Positions 34,985-46,282 of a stretch of DNA of 64,000 nt are shown here, piece by piece. The notes under the pieces are model-generated. The model was not told the DNA's origin and did no database searches. It worked only from the letters and a program-made list of their open reading frames with translations. Position numbers and translations under genes: made by a program. Origin of the DNA: Cololabis saira (taxonomy: Eukaryota > Chordata > Actinopteri > Beloniformes > Belonidae); the NCBI RefSeq assembly GCF_033807715.1, contig NC_084597.1, positions 9,796,843-9,860,842 on the forward strand, in the 5' to 3' direction. Position 1 is the first letter of the stretch; every line of letters begins with the position of its first letter.

Positions 34985-37250
34985 TGTTCAGAGATTTCAT
35001 TTGTAACTCTCAAAGGCTTGAAACAACTGGAATCCCTTTGTTCTTGAAGACGTTTTAATTTCCGTCGAGAAGACATAATCTGCTTGAACAGATCGGTGGG
35101 GAATTTTCAAGCTTATAAACTGTGAGGTCCCAAGGAAACTGCAAACGCTCCCTACACTTCTCATGATTGTTAGTCTTTTGTGCACTGTCAGATAAAATTG
35201 TGAATGGTAATGCTGGGTGGAACATTCAAGGGTGCGTTTTAGGAGATTGATTGCAGAAATCTTTATCTGTATCTGATTCCTGTTGAGGAGGATGTATATC
35301 AAGAGTTCTTTAAACTTCTCTGTCTAAAATGTGTACATTATTATCCTCAAAATTGTGTCCCTTATGTTTGACATGAAGCAGTTTTGATGCAGTCTAAGTC
35401 TATTGGTTTCCTTAGTGAAGCATTAGGTATTATTGTTATTTTATTGGCTTTGCATTAATTGGACTACTTTGGAACAAGTTGAACTGCATCGTTGACGTCT
35501 CTTGAGATGTCATTTGTCGTGATTTGGCACTATTTAAACAAGGCTGAACTGAATTAAATTGAACTGAAGTTGGACCATTAAGTCTTGCCATTTCTCGTGC
35601 TGTACCATACGTTTGTGGATGCTGCTTTTAGTGTTACCAATGTAAAGGTCTGTGCACTTCCACTGCACCGGACTGCATATCCTAAACTGTTCAGTTTCTG
35701 TTTGGATTTATTTTTTTGTCCTTTTGGTGAACAAGTTTGTGCCTGAGGTTGGTCTTACGTTTAAAGTGTGCAGGTAGGTTGTGTTAGAAAGAGATTCTTC
35801 AGATGCTCTTGCCACATATGGGACGACATTTTTGTTGACAAAGACCCAGTTTGATATCTGCAGGTTTGAAGTGCTGTCTTGAAATGCTTGTGCTTCTTTT
35901 CCTTTTCCTCTCTGTTAGTGGGATCATTCTTAACCCAAATGTGTAAAGTGGTGAGTGGTCCAGACAGTATTGGTTTGTGTGTGTAGGTTTTTGATAAACT
36001 TCAATATTTAAGCCTTCCATCCTCGTCAGGATGCACAGAGGGAACCCCAATATCACTCGCAGTGATACTTGCACTGAAAAACAGATAGATAAGTGAGACT
36101 TTGCATAGACGTATATGGGTGATTCTTCAATTAAGGGAGTTTTTCTGTCCCCAGGGTAGATTTTCAAGAAAAAAATGCTTTTTAGAAAAAACAATTATTG
36201 CATTTGTTAAAGTTAGGTTGTAGTAGCTATGAAAAAATAACTGTGTCTCAATGATGACATTTTAATACTTTTTCAGTGTGTTGAAAATTGAAATGTGCAA
36301 GAATTTCACTGTTTTGGGTTTGTCCCCAACCCAGACTTTTTGACATCCCCTCTATAATAAAGCAATAAAAAGTGCTAAATTCATTAAAACTTTACTTTGC
36401 ATTTCCTTGTAACAACTTAAAAAGGCATTTTTCAAATTCATATAATTTATATTTGTTCAATTTGCAATTTATTTATAGTTAAATATCGCTGTCCCTCATA
36501 CATCTGTCATTACCATCACACTCAACATTTTAGAGAGCAATAAAGTTTTTACAAACAGTTACTTACATTGTTGCATGCAAATTAGATGCTCCAGAGGAAC
36601 ATTCCCAGACATGAGGCATGTGTAAAATGTGTAAAGTGGTGAGTGGTCCAGACAGTATTGGTGTGTGTGTGTGTAGGTTTTTGATAAACTTCAATATTTA
36701 AGCCTTCCATCCTCCTCAATGTGGACAGCACAATCTGAAAATGGTAGCTTGTGGTTTTCTGCATCTTCTCTGGTGAATTTGATGATTCTGTCCATTGAGT
36801 AAAAGGTCTCTACTTCTTGTGTATCTTTGGGAGTCCATATATGCATGGTGATGCCTCCCCTGGGTAAGGTTTAAGGTAAAAAGCTCCATCAGTACTTCTT
36901 ATTTTTCCAGTATTTTGAAGGTAGTCTGTAACCTTCTCCTTATATGGTGGATCCCTCTTCATAGCCTTGTAAGCAATACTGCCATTTATTTATGTCTTTA
37001 CTTTGTTGTGCCAATCTTCTGTGATGCCTACTGCTGTTCATCCTCCCTTTTCTGCTGGAAAAATAGTGATATTTTCACTCAGCTCAGATGGATGTAACTG
37101 GATTGTCAGTTTAGGTGGAGCAGTTTGTGCACTGGTTATTACTGCCGTTACTGCCATCTTCAGTTGTTCCACTTCAACCTCAGTTGTTGGTGAAATGTCT
37201 TCAAGAACAAATTAAAAAGATGTCCAGTCTCATGCCTTTGGAAGATTCCA
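34985..37250 (-). pseudogene. Decayed Penelope-like retroelement
   Basis: Read on the minus strand from high to low coordinates, family motifs appear in the expected order with stops and frameshifts. Around 37080-36860 are NITIFPAEKGG and then YGLPKIHK (RT N-terminal part). Around 36740-36650 and again 36020-35940 is NIEVYQKPTHT. Around 35670-35590 is CTDLYIGNTKSSIHKRMVQH, the GIY-YIG-type endonuclease. Around 35375-35320 is HKGHNFEDNNVHILDREV. The catalytic RT core between YGLPKIHK and VYQKPTHT is missing, and the VYQKPTHT block is duplicated with about 460 bp of other DNA between. Penelope elements code one RT plus GIY-YIG protein; this copy is dead. The outer limits are approximate. Confidence 0.85.
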
Positions 37251-37665
37251 TGATCTGGATACCAGTCACCTCTACATTTTATTTATAGTTGACCTATCAC
37301 ACAAAATCCATCAACAAAAAAAAGGAAGTATTTTGAGGAATGCTGTTTATGAGTGCTCAAACATCTTTCCTTATACACAGTACTCGAGTTGTAAAAAGAA
37401 ATCAGGGGGGGTGGTGGATTTTATCATATGGGGACAGATGATTTGTGCTTATTACAAATAATATAATATATTACAAATAATAGCAGTGACCAAAACACCT
37501 GCAGAAATACTGCAGGAATGACATAGCAGCAGTTAAATGCAGCCTTCTGTAAGCTTTAAATATCCACTGGGCTTACATCAAATACATCAAAACACAACAA
37601 TAAAAAACAGTTTTCTGAATTTATCAATATGACTCTGTCCTTCACAGGATAAGTAAAATGGATCA

Positions 37666-37965
37666 CTGCAAAAACGCAAAATCTTAAGAAGAATATTTGT
37701 CTTATTTCTAGTTAAAATGTCTCATTTTAGTAAAAAAAAAATCTCATTACACTTAAAACAAGACTCATCAGTGGAAAAAACAATTTTCACCTGTTTCAAG
37801 TAGATTTTCACTTAAAATAACTAGAAAAATCTGCCAGTGGAACAAGATTTTTTTGCTTGTAATGAGAAGATAAATCTTGTCCCACTGGCAGATTTTCTTA
37901 TTTCAAGTGAAAATTTACTTGAAACAGGTGAAAATTGTCAAATAAGTTATTTTTCTGGTGATGAC
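37666..37965. repeat. Palindromic MITE-like repeat
   Basis: GAAACAGGTGAAAATTGTC on the right mirrors CAATTTTCACCTGTTTCAAG on the left. The centre carries AATCTGCCAGTGG ... CCACTGGCAGATT. It begins CACTGCAAAAACGCAAAATC. A fragment of the same family lies at 4025-4140. No TSD was identified. Confidence 0.65.
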
Positions 37966-38629
37966 TCTAAATGTTGAAATAGCAGTAAAACCACATTCAT
38001 TGATGAAATGACATAAGGGATGGAAAGGGGGGATGGAAGTTTTACAGGGGGATGATTTTGACCGTTTTTATTTCAGGGGGGATGCCATCCTCCCTCAACT
38101 TCAGTACTGCTTATACATCATGGCTGTGCACAGTTAAATCTGCTTGTAATCTGTGGAGGAATGCCACACAATTTAGCAACCCATTGGAGTCTTATTGTGA
38201 AGGTCTCAAGAGGAAGTTGGTTTCGTTAACACCCTGAGCTTGCCAGGCATCTGTGTACAGGTCCTACAGTCCACACAGCTGTCACCTCCCTCCTTCCACA
38301 TAAAGACAGCCTTGTTAGTGGACTTACTCAAGACACCGTTACAGCAGCACAAAACACTGGTGCCTTTCATTTTTAAAAGCCAACAAGAAATCCAAATGTG
38401 AAGACCAACATCTTTATCTAAAGTGACCTAAGGGGGGTCCTGTCAGAGAGGGACCCCGATCGGGCTGCAGGAGAACATTCTCTTACCTTATTACCTTGAT
38501 ACAGGTGGTGGAGAGCTGCTTTAGCGTCATGACCCTTTTCAGAAAGCGCCCACTCCACCTGTCATTTGAACTGTCATGACCACAGCCCTGTCAAGTATTG
38601 ATAATAAAACACATTTAAAACATGCTTTT
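37966..38629. other. Intergenic, nothing recognised
   Basis: No supported gene or bounded repeat. Confidence 0.35.
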
Positions 38630-38890
38630 CTTTTAGAAGTTCTGTGAAATTAAGAAATTGTAAAAACAGAACATTAGAAGGGGTAGGACTAGAAAAGTTT
38701 TTTGAAACTTCATCCTACACCCTTTCAAACAGGAAATATTTATCTACATATAGATTTGTCTCTTTAATTTGCTTTGTTTTGCTTATGTTTTTTTTTTTTC
38801 GGTATATACATTTTATGTATTCTGATTATTTTTTTGTTTTTGTTTTAACCTGTTTGAATAAATAATGAAATGAATGAAATGAATGAATGT
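38630..38890 (+). repeat. LINE 3'-end fragment with GAAT tail
   Basis: GGGGTAGGACTAGAAAAG, CTTCATCCTACACCC and a terminal AATGAAATGAATGAAATGAA run resemble the 3' UTR and short-repeat tail of the LINE family at 44722-45200 and 56455-57246. No coding sequence remains. Confidence 0.5.
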
Positions 38891-38981
38891 AAACCTATGG
38901 GCCCGTATCAGTGCCTAATAACCATATCTGTATAATAGTTGAACATGGAGCAGAACCAGGACATGACTTGATACATTTGAT

Positions 38982-39354
38982 TAGGGCTGTGCGATTAATC
39001 GATTTTAAATCTAAATCGGATTTATTAATCAAAATCGATGTTAAAAAAGGAAAATCGGAAAATCGATTTTCCTTTTTTGCAGCTGGCTTACAGACATAGC
39101 TCGTCTAGTCATCTTTGTTTGGTCAAGAAAATTGTAAATGTTGTCACTTTACTAAACTCAAGGAGGATTAACAGTATCTTTCAATTGCACTTCACTCCCA
39201 ATAGGGAAATGTGTTTGCTATTTTTCTTTAAAAATAAAGATTTTAAACAATTTATTCCATTGTCTTTTGTAGTTTTACCAAAAAAATCGAAATCGAAATC
39301 GAAAAGAGAGAAAAAAATCTGGATTTTATTTTTGTCCAAAATCGCCCAGCCCTA
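38982..39354. mobile_element. hAT-like MITE, TAGGGCTGTGCGATTAATCG
   Basis: Ends TAGGGCTGTGCGATTAATCG and AAAATCGCCCAGCCCTA. An exact 8-bp TSD CATTTGAT is at 38974-38981 and 39355-39362. It is related to the TAGGGCTGTTCG elements at 45300 and 50458. Confidence 0.93.
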
Positions 39355-39421
39355 CATTTGATTATTATAACATAAAATGAGAGAGCGGATATCCAGCTAT
39401 CAATCAAACCAAAGCTCCAGC

Positions 39422-39511
39422 TGTCGTCAGGATGCACAGAGGGAACCCCAAAATCACTCGCAGTGATACTTGCACTGAAAACAGATAGATAAGTGAGACT
39501 TTGCATAGACG
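39422..39511. repeat. Second copy of a Penelope-associated segment
   Basis: CGTCAGGATGCACAGAGGGA through GACTTTGCATAGACGT repeats 36026-36110 with two or three changes. It is followed immediately by a (TA)n run. Confidence 0.85.
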
Positions 39512-39647
<136 letters not shown>

Positions 39648-39649
39648 GC

Positions 39650-40245
39650 TCAGATGGACTTCATCATTCATAACTGAAATGAGCCTGGCCAGAACTCCCA
39701 CAATAAATACGAAATACTGTCAGTGAAGCAAGGAGGTGGGAGTCTCACAATATGGGCCTTCAAATGCTTTTTTTATGGGTCTTTGTGTTTGGGAAGTGTT
39801 TTCCTCAGTATCTGTCACCTACAAAAATCAACGTTGCCGTATGACTCCCACTGGTGTGCAGGCTCAGAGACACCTCAGCGTTGAGCCATCTTTCCTCTTT
39901 TGTAACTCAAAAAACAAAGCGGTAAACAGTGTAGACCCAACATGTCTGGCTTGAACAGGGAAGTGAAAATGGTTAGAAAAGCACAGGGGTGAGGACGTGG
40001 CCATAAAGGGCAACATGATCGCAAAAGCTTTTGGAAGATGGCATTTATTGATGGCCCCACAAATGTCTGCAAATAATTCAAATTATTTGTGGAAAAGATG
40101 ATGTATCAACACAATGATAATCCATAGTCCACGGCCAAAACATTAAAAGATGCTCTCAGGAGGAGAAGAAAAGGAGAGAAAAGTACACTACGGCCGGGGC
40201 AAGTTGGGCAAAATCCAATACTGGAGTAAAAAACTGGAATCAAAA
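39650..40245 (+). pseudogene. Relic of a Tc1-like transposase
   Basis: Scattered Tc1 motifs survive in order. [13 protein letters not shown] near 39723-39760 corresponds to the family VKHGGGSxMVWG. HNDNP-stop-STAKT near 40112-40140 corresponds to QDNDPKHTAKT. RPGQVGQNPILE near 40192-40225 corresponds to WPSQSPDLNPIE. Stops and shifts separate them, and no terminal repeats were found. The family's DDE transposase cuts and pastes at TA. Confidence 0.6.
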
Positions 40246-40345
40246 ACAAAAGAGGACATATATCGACTTCTGCTGCAGGTATTGTGCCGCTTGGATTACA
40301 TTTAGTGCAGCTAACCTTTTGTATTTTAACTTTAAGAATAAACAT

Positions 40346-41292
40346 TCTTGCCTATTAAAGAGTAACACATTGGTGGAGTGACTTTTGTTCTATAATGTAT
40401 AAACACATTTGATTATATTTAAAACACTACTTATTTGGTGACTTTAATCTAGTTACTACGTTAAACTCGAACTTAAAGAAGTACCTACATTATGTCATAA
40501 AAAATTGCATATATATATAGAATAATAATTATTATTTTGTCCTCATAGCTCCTCCCCTTATGTAATTATAACACATTAAAGCCACAATATATCCTCATCA
40601 CGCTGGTCTTTAGGGTGGTCATCAAATACTTAATAATTCTGCTTCTCGCTCACTAAATCCAAAAATTCTTAAATATATTTTCATAAAAAATATTTAACTG
40701 ATGGATGCAGGATTACTTCTGCTTTACTTAAAAGATTATGCCCCATCAACTGAATGTTGAGACATAATGTACACTGTGGACTTTGCACACTTAAACTGGA
40801 TAAGAAATGAATGAATTTTTTGAGTGAAACCAAACTAGAAAATAGAAACCACGTTCTCGGATCTCTAAATTAAACTCTCAATTATCGTATATAGCTTTGA
40901 CTTTAAGCTAGAACTGGTGACTTATATATTTAAGTGATGAAATGGTCAAACCTCAAACAAATGAGTGGAAGCTTTCTGTCATACATGAAAACACAGCGCC
41001 CTCACATGGTAGACCGCATAACAGCAACATCTTAAATCTTGCTCTAAACGTTATCAAACAAACCAGATATATAAGTTTCTTTTTGATGTAACGACATCTT
41101 TATCTATTTTGAAGTGTACCAGATGTCAGTAGATCTGTGAGAACTCTTTCCAACGTGTCAATCTAGTTCCACCACTTTATTTATTGAAGGAGTTGCGTCA
41201 TGTTATCTGGAGAGATCTAAGACGCCTCTTTCCTTGAACTCTCCTCTGGGATCTCAGACACACCTGGGATGCAGAAGGTTGGCATAAATACA
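40346..41292. other. Intergenic, nothing recognised
   Basis: No supported gene or bounded repeat. Confidence 0.4.
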
Positions 41293-42640
41293 GTTATGGT
41301 AAAAATGATTAGCTCCCTTTGTAAAATCAAACAAAATGGTTAACTGTTCATTTAAAAGGAGCATAAATAACTGTTCAGCTGTATTTGGTTCCAAAAAAAC
41401 AAAGACAAATCTTAATTAAGTTAAATTAAGATATTTTACAAAGCATGCATTTCTTCTTCTTTTTGGCCAAAATAATCAGTCCTCTGTTGGCACTAGAGCT
41501 GGGTATCGATTCAAATGTCAAGAATCGATTCGATTCCGATCCTTAAGATTCAGAATCGATTATCACCTTTTGATCCGATCCGATTCGATTCGATATTGAT
41601 TTGGGTTAGTGTTGCCTGGATTATATGACTGTAAAATAACTATTGAAATAACTAAGAAATAAATAACTCAAATAGGCATTTCAATATCCATTTAAAGTGC
41701 AAAAAAAGAAAGAAATTGCAACAGCTCAAGCAGTAAACAAATTATTTTAGCTTGTCTGATTTATTCTGTCACCAGACACACAGCTTGACATGAAGCACCC
41801 GACATTTTTCAGGCATTTCATGACAAACCGTGTCTGATAACAAAGAAACCAAACAAACTTCATTGAACTAATATAACATTTAGAAATTTAAGCTGAAATG
41901 TCCAGCATTTTCTCTAAAGAAAAGTTAATTTAGTTCAGGAGTTCAAAACTACTGGGACTACTGGGATTAAAGTTCACCAGGCAAAAATGTAATGATGAAA
42001 TAATTAAAAAAAAAAAAAAAAAAAAATGTAATAAAAAAAAAAATCGATCTTTAGACACACAAATCGATTATTAGGAATTAATATGAGAATCGATTTAGAA
42101 TCAGAAAATCGATTTTTTTCAACACAGGCCTAGTTGGCACATATTGAAATTCCTCCACAGATCTTTGATAGGATGGAGATCTGGGCTCTGAGACGGCCAG
42201 TCCAGGACCTTTTGGTATCCATCAAAAAGTTTTGGATGAATTCAGGTGTATGCTTTGGACTATTGCCTCTGTGGAAGATCCGGCAGTAACTAAAGTTAGA
42301 CCGCTGGACCTCATTACAGTATTCTTCTGAATATCCACAAAATCACCCAAACAGGGTTCCCTGTGAAGCCGTAAAAAAGCCCCACGTCATCATGTCCCAC
42401 CACCACGTCTCAATGTGGAAACTGTTCCTTTTCTTTCTTTTTTTTTTGAAGGCCTCTCCCTTCCTTTGCTGAACAAAAACACCATTTATGTTTCCCAACG
42501 ACTTAAGTTTGGTCTTTTCAGACGAAAAGCCAAGACTTTTAAATCTCAACCCCATGTTTCAGACATTCACGGGCAAACTTTGATGTTATTCTTGCACAAT
42601 CCTCTTGAAGGCCACTGCACCTTCTATGACACACTAATTA
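41293..42640 (-). pseudogene. Tc1-like transposase relic, split by a hAT insertion
   Basis: On the minus strand a degraded transposase frame shows WWWDMMTWGFF near 42410 (the GGGSVMVWG region), SPKHTPEFIQNFL near 42265-42225 and LDWPSQSPDLHPIKDLW near 42208-42160. The 3' end continues beyond the hAT element at 41494-42132, through 41485-41293, to CTAATCATTTTTACCATAAC, a terminal-repeat-like end beside TA. Stops and frameshifts make it inactive. Confidence 0.75.
41494..42132. mobile_element. hAT-like MITE, TAGAGCTGGGTATCGATTC
   Basis: Starts TAGAGCTGGGTATCGATTCA and ends TTTTTCAACACAGGCCTA. An exact 8-bp TSD GTTGGCAC is at 41486-41493 and 42133-42140. It is inserted inside the Tc1 relic and is therefore younger. 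It is non-coding. Confidence 0.94.
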
Positions 42641-42777
42641 TAGGGACAAATTCAAAACTAGTTTTATGTTGAAAAGTAAAACAAACAGAGGCCTTAACAT
42701 TAAAGAATGTCTTATGGTGTGAATTGTTTTAAATTATGAACTTTATTGGGTCACTCTATTGGGGAAATGCTCTATTA

Positions 42778-43440
42778 CACTGTAAGAAAAAAAAACGTTT
42801 TTACGGAAAAAAACTGGCAGCTGTGGTTGCTAGAATAATACTGTAAAAGATACAGCGGATTGTAAAAACACATTACAGAACAACCTGTGAATTTAACAAT
42901 TTTAAACTGCAATCTTTTACAAAATAACATTATACAATTAACGTACAAAACTGGTAAATTCAACATCCATTTTCAGCCAAATTAGCATGACTATGCCTTC
43001 ATTAAAGCTATTTTCTCCTGTACAATTTACGTGCAGCCATTGCTTATTTTACGTCTAATCCCATTAAATTTCACATAGATCGTCAAAATAGAGGCATTAT
43101 TAATTGGTAAAAGCCTCATTACCTAGTACTTAAGTAATTAAGTACGTCTTAAGTAGGCTATAAGACAGTAATTTGACTGAATTTTTCCGCTTATTTTATT
43201 AAAAGATTGTGTGTTGCATAACATATTTTGTAGTATTAATAGCGGTGTTTTGTTGTGAAATACATAGGCCTACTATCATTGAATTCTTTGAGTAATGTCT
43301 TCATTAAATGAGTTATTACACGTTAGACAGACAAACTCTGACACAATGTCAACAAAGATTTTCATCTGTAACATTTAACGTCCTTCACCGTTGCTATTTC
43401 ACAGTTTTTACGGTAATTTCTACGGGCTTTTCTTACAGTG
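42778..43440. mobile_element. MITE with CACTGTAAGAAAA ends, TA target
   Basis: Inverted ends CACTGTAAGAAAAAAAAACG and GGGCTTTTCTTACAGTG are flanked by TA (42776-42777 and 43441-43442). The interior is AT-rich with no frame. TA duplication suggests Tc1/mariner-type mobilisation, although other superfamilies are possible. Confidence 0.7.
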
Positions 43441-43442
43441 TA

Positions 43443-43861
43443 GTTCCTTTTTCTGTGTATGTGACCTGACTGAAGCAGGAGCACCACCCTCTCCCTGAGA
43501 CGACAACCAGGGCATTAGCAGCTGTGAATTTTTTGAAAAAGACCTACAAGGCAGTCAGAGCTGGCGAGACAAGCCCGTGCAGAGACATCATAAAGTGATC
43601 ACGCCTGTTGGATGTTGTTCGTACGAAGTGATAACAGCGATGTCAGCACACACCAGGGAAACAGGCAATTAGGCCCACAGATGTGAATGTGCTAGCATGC
43701 TGGAAAAAGATCCTGGGGGATTTCTGCCAGTTAATGAGACTGAAGAAAGTCTGTTTGTTTGCTCTTGTCATGGGCTTTTTGGAAGAAAAAAAAAAAACAA
43801 ACAGACACATGAGATAAATCCATAAAAATCCAGGATATTGTTCTATTTCTTTTATATTATC
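43443..43861. other. Downstream of nxnl2, nothing recognised
   Basis: Intergenic sequence beyond the likely nxnl2 polyadenylation signal. Confidence 0.35.
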
Positions 43862-43867
43862 TTTATT
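43862..43867 (-). terminator. Candidate polyadenylation signal of nxnl2
   Basis: AATAAA on the minus strand about 480 bp after the nxnl2 stop codon. This is a position hypothesis only. Confidence 0.4.
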
Positions 43868-44348
43868 ACCAACTCATAAAAAACAAGATATAAAAATATA
43901 CAAACAGCTCCACTTAGTACTACAGTTTTGCTTTTTTTTTGGGGGGGGGGGTGCAAGCAAAGCTCAACTTGTTAAGGAACGTAAATCAATGTTATCTTCA
44001 AAATAACCTGAGGAACTACAGCAGCTGTTACTCACACTGAAGACACACTCACTCTGATGGATATGCCTGAGATATGTATTTAAATGCATAGCATGCTTGA
44101 GCAAGGCTTGCAACTAAAGCAGAAGAGTCTGTTTGCAAACCTGTCGACAAACAGTGACTTCGGTGCAGCTGAACCAGGGTTAAGTGTATTAACTGAAGGA
44201 TTTCTAGTACTAAAGGGCTAAAAAAAGCAGGGAAACAAATCATTATTATGCATCATTTTGTCTGAAAAGAAACATCATTTGCTATTTTTCCAGAGTTGAA
44301 CTGAAGCGACAGGTTTTTCAGCTCTCTGAAACTCTGCTCACTCCACGT

Positions 44349-44517
44349 CTAAGCCTTGAAGTTCTGAAAGATCTCCGCTGCGTCCAGCCAGGTCCTGAAG
44401 CAGGCCAGGCCTTTGTCTCGGATCTGTTTTCTGCCTTTATCCGTGATCACGTCCCCGTTCTCCTTCACGATCACCAGTTTGGGAACCGCTGTGATCTTGT
44501 AGCGCTGCTTCAACTCA
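44349..44517 (-). CDS. nxnl2: Nucleoredoxin-like protein 2, exon 2
   Basis: This last exon completes the His codon left open by exon 1 (CA + T). It reads ELKQRYKITAVPKLVIVKEN, then GDVITDKGRKQIRDKGLACF and a C-terminal AAEIFQNFKA before TAG. The vertebrate NXNL2 tail is nearly the same (AIPKLVIVK, ITNKGRKQIRERGLACF, ADIFQNF). TAVPKL holds the cis-proline loop typical of the thioredoxin fold. The minus-strand acceptor is TTTCCAG|TGAGTT. With exon 1 it gives 156 residues, the same length as the mammalian protein. NXNL2 (RdCVF2) is a thioredoxin-like factor expressed in photoreceptors and sensory neurons and linked to their survival. Confidence 0.96.
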
Positions 44518-44721
44518 CTGGAAAGACACAAGAAAAACATGTTTAACAGAAAATGTGTAAAAGCAAAAAAAAAAATCTACTTCTCTATGGAAAACGCTGC
44601 ATCTTCTGGGATGATAAACCAACCAATCTATTTATCATTTCATAGAGCAAGTCCTTTACAATCGTACTTCTTAATAACCCTTTAAATTACTTTTGATTTC
44701 TTACCAAGTAATCTACAGCAG

Positions 44722-45200
44722 TTGTTTGTTTTTTCGAATCCAGAAGTTATAGATTATAGAAGGAAATATAATTTCAAACATCAGTATGCAAGGACCACTC
44801 TCAAGCAGATGTGTATATCGGTTGTGGGAGTAAAACTGTGGAACTCTCTACAGAATGATTTAAAGGAATGTACAAATTTACTTACTGGTAGGTTAAAAAA
44901 AATGTATAAAGATAAAATATTTAAGTTATATGATCATAAATAGGCTGGGACTTAAACAGTACTATTGATATATGTGGTTGGTTTCTATTTAAGTGTATAT
45001 TTTAGTGTAAATATTGGTTACATTGACTGTTCTTTTAGTTTTGGTATTGAATAAGGGGCAGGTAAAATAAGGCTTGTCTTCATCCTGCTCCTTTTCGGTC
45101 ATGGGTGTGTAGATTGAAGTGTACAATGAAATGTACTACTGTAACATTGTCAAACTATGCACTACCATGCACGAAATAAATAAATAAATAAATGAATAAA
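44722..45200 (+). mobile_element. LINE 3' fragment in the nxnl2 intron
   Basis: The plus-strand frame reads YARTTLKQMCISVVGVKLWN and then SLQNDLKEC. This is the C terminus of a non-LTR retrotransposon protein, similar to the ORF at 56455. A 3' UTR (CTTCATCCTGCTCCTTTTCG) and a tail of AAAT units (45174-45200) follow. It is 5'-truncated and inactive. Confidence 0.8.
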
Positions 45201-45299
45201 ATAAAAAATTTCAATTGATTGAGAAGAACCTGCACACAACACACATACAACATAGAAATACCTGCATTAATTGCACATCAGGTGTCAAGGTATTTAGAT

Positions 45300-46020
45300 T
45301 AGGGCTGTTCGGTTAATCGATTTTAAATCGTAATCGCGATTATGTAATTAGAACGATGTTAAAACGTGAAACTCGTAAAATCGATTTTTCACTTTTTTTT
45401 TTACCTTGTCTGCACACATATTAATGATTGATACCATATTAATGATTGATGGAAATACCTCTCAATACCTGCGACAAGTGCCCCATCGGAGAGGCTCTTT
45501 AGTGTAGGAGGGGCCGTTGTAACATGCCACCGGGCATCCCTCAAGCCAGATGCCGTAGACCGGCTCGTGTTCCTTGCAAATGTGAATAGCAAATGTAATG
45601 ACTGACATTACACACCTCCACCTCCTTCATGGGTTGCATTATTATTTAGCATGCAAAGACCCAGTTTAGTTTAATTAGAAAATGTCTTGTTTTATTTAAT
45701 TGGAAATATAACTTACTGTATGTTTGCAAGTGCTGATTTGCTGATTTTTTTTTCAGAGATAAAACTTTATATTTTATTATATTTTTTAAAACTTTTTTTC
45801 AACTTATTTTACAGAGCTTTGCACTTTATTCATTCATTTTAATAAGAGCAAAGTTTGCACTTAAAGCCCAATGGGGCAAATGTTCAATAAAAAAACAGCA
45901 TATTTGAAATCATTTCTTTGCCTTTTGTCAATTCACAAAATAATCATAATCGTAATCGAAAATCGGATTTTGAGAGAAAAAAATCGAGATTTTATTTTTG
46001 GGCAAAATCGAACAGCCCTA
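45300..46020 (+). mobile_element. Longer hAT element retaining a transposase C-terminus, TAGGGCTGTTCG family
   Basis: Ends TAGGGCTGTTCGGTTAATCG and AAAATCGAACAGCCCTA. An exact 8-bp TSD ATTTAGAT is at 45292-45299 and 46021-46028. It is 721 bp, about twice the deleted copy at 50458-50790, with which it shares both ends. It lies within the nxnl2 intron in the opposite orientation. Confidence 0.95.
45450..45605 (+). pseudogene. hAT transposase C-terminal dimerisation segment
   Basis: A 51-codon frame ending TGA reads [20 protein letters not shown], then VVTCHR, SLKPD and [21 protein letters not shown]...G..V and L.P..V..LVFL..N are the diagnostic pattern of the hAT C-terminal dimerisation domain. 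A stop immediately precedes the segment and the RNase H-like core is absent. It proves that the MITE family with TAGGGCTGTTCG ends derives from a hAT transposon. Confidence 0.9.
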
Positions 46021-46282
46021 ATTTAGATATTTACAAAAACACCTATATAGAATTAGATTAAACATAAAATTAATGTTGCATACTGTCCCTAGGTTAAGGT
46101 ACAGTAGGAAGACTTGTGTGTCTGGCCTGTATCTTAACTTAATCCCTGGCAGGGTGACCCCCTTTACAAGCATTTTACATAAGCCCAATAAGCTTTACAG
46201 TGTTTAACCCTCACAAGGTGTAAGTGCAGATAATTACTCTGATAATTACACTTAAAAAGAAAAGGAAACAAATGATACTGAC

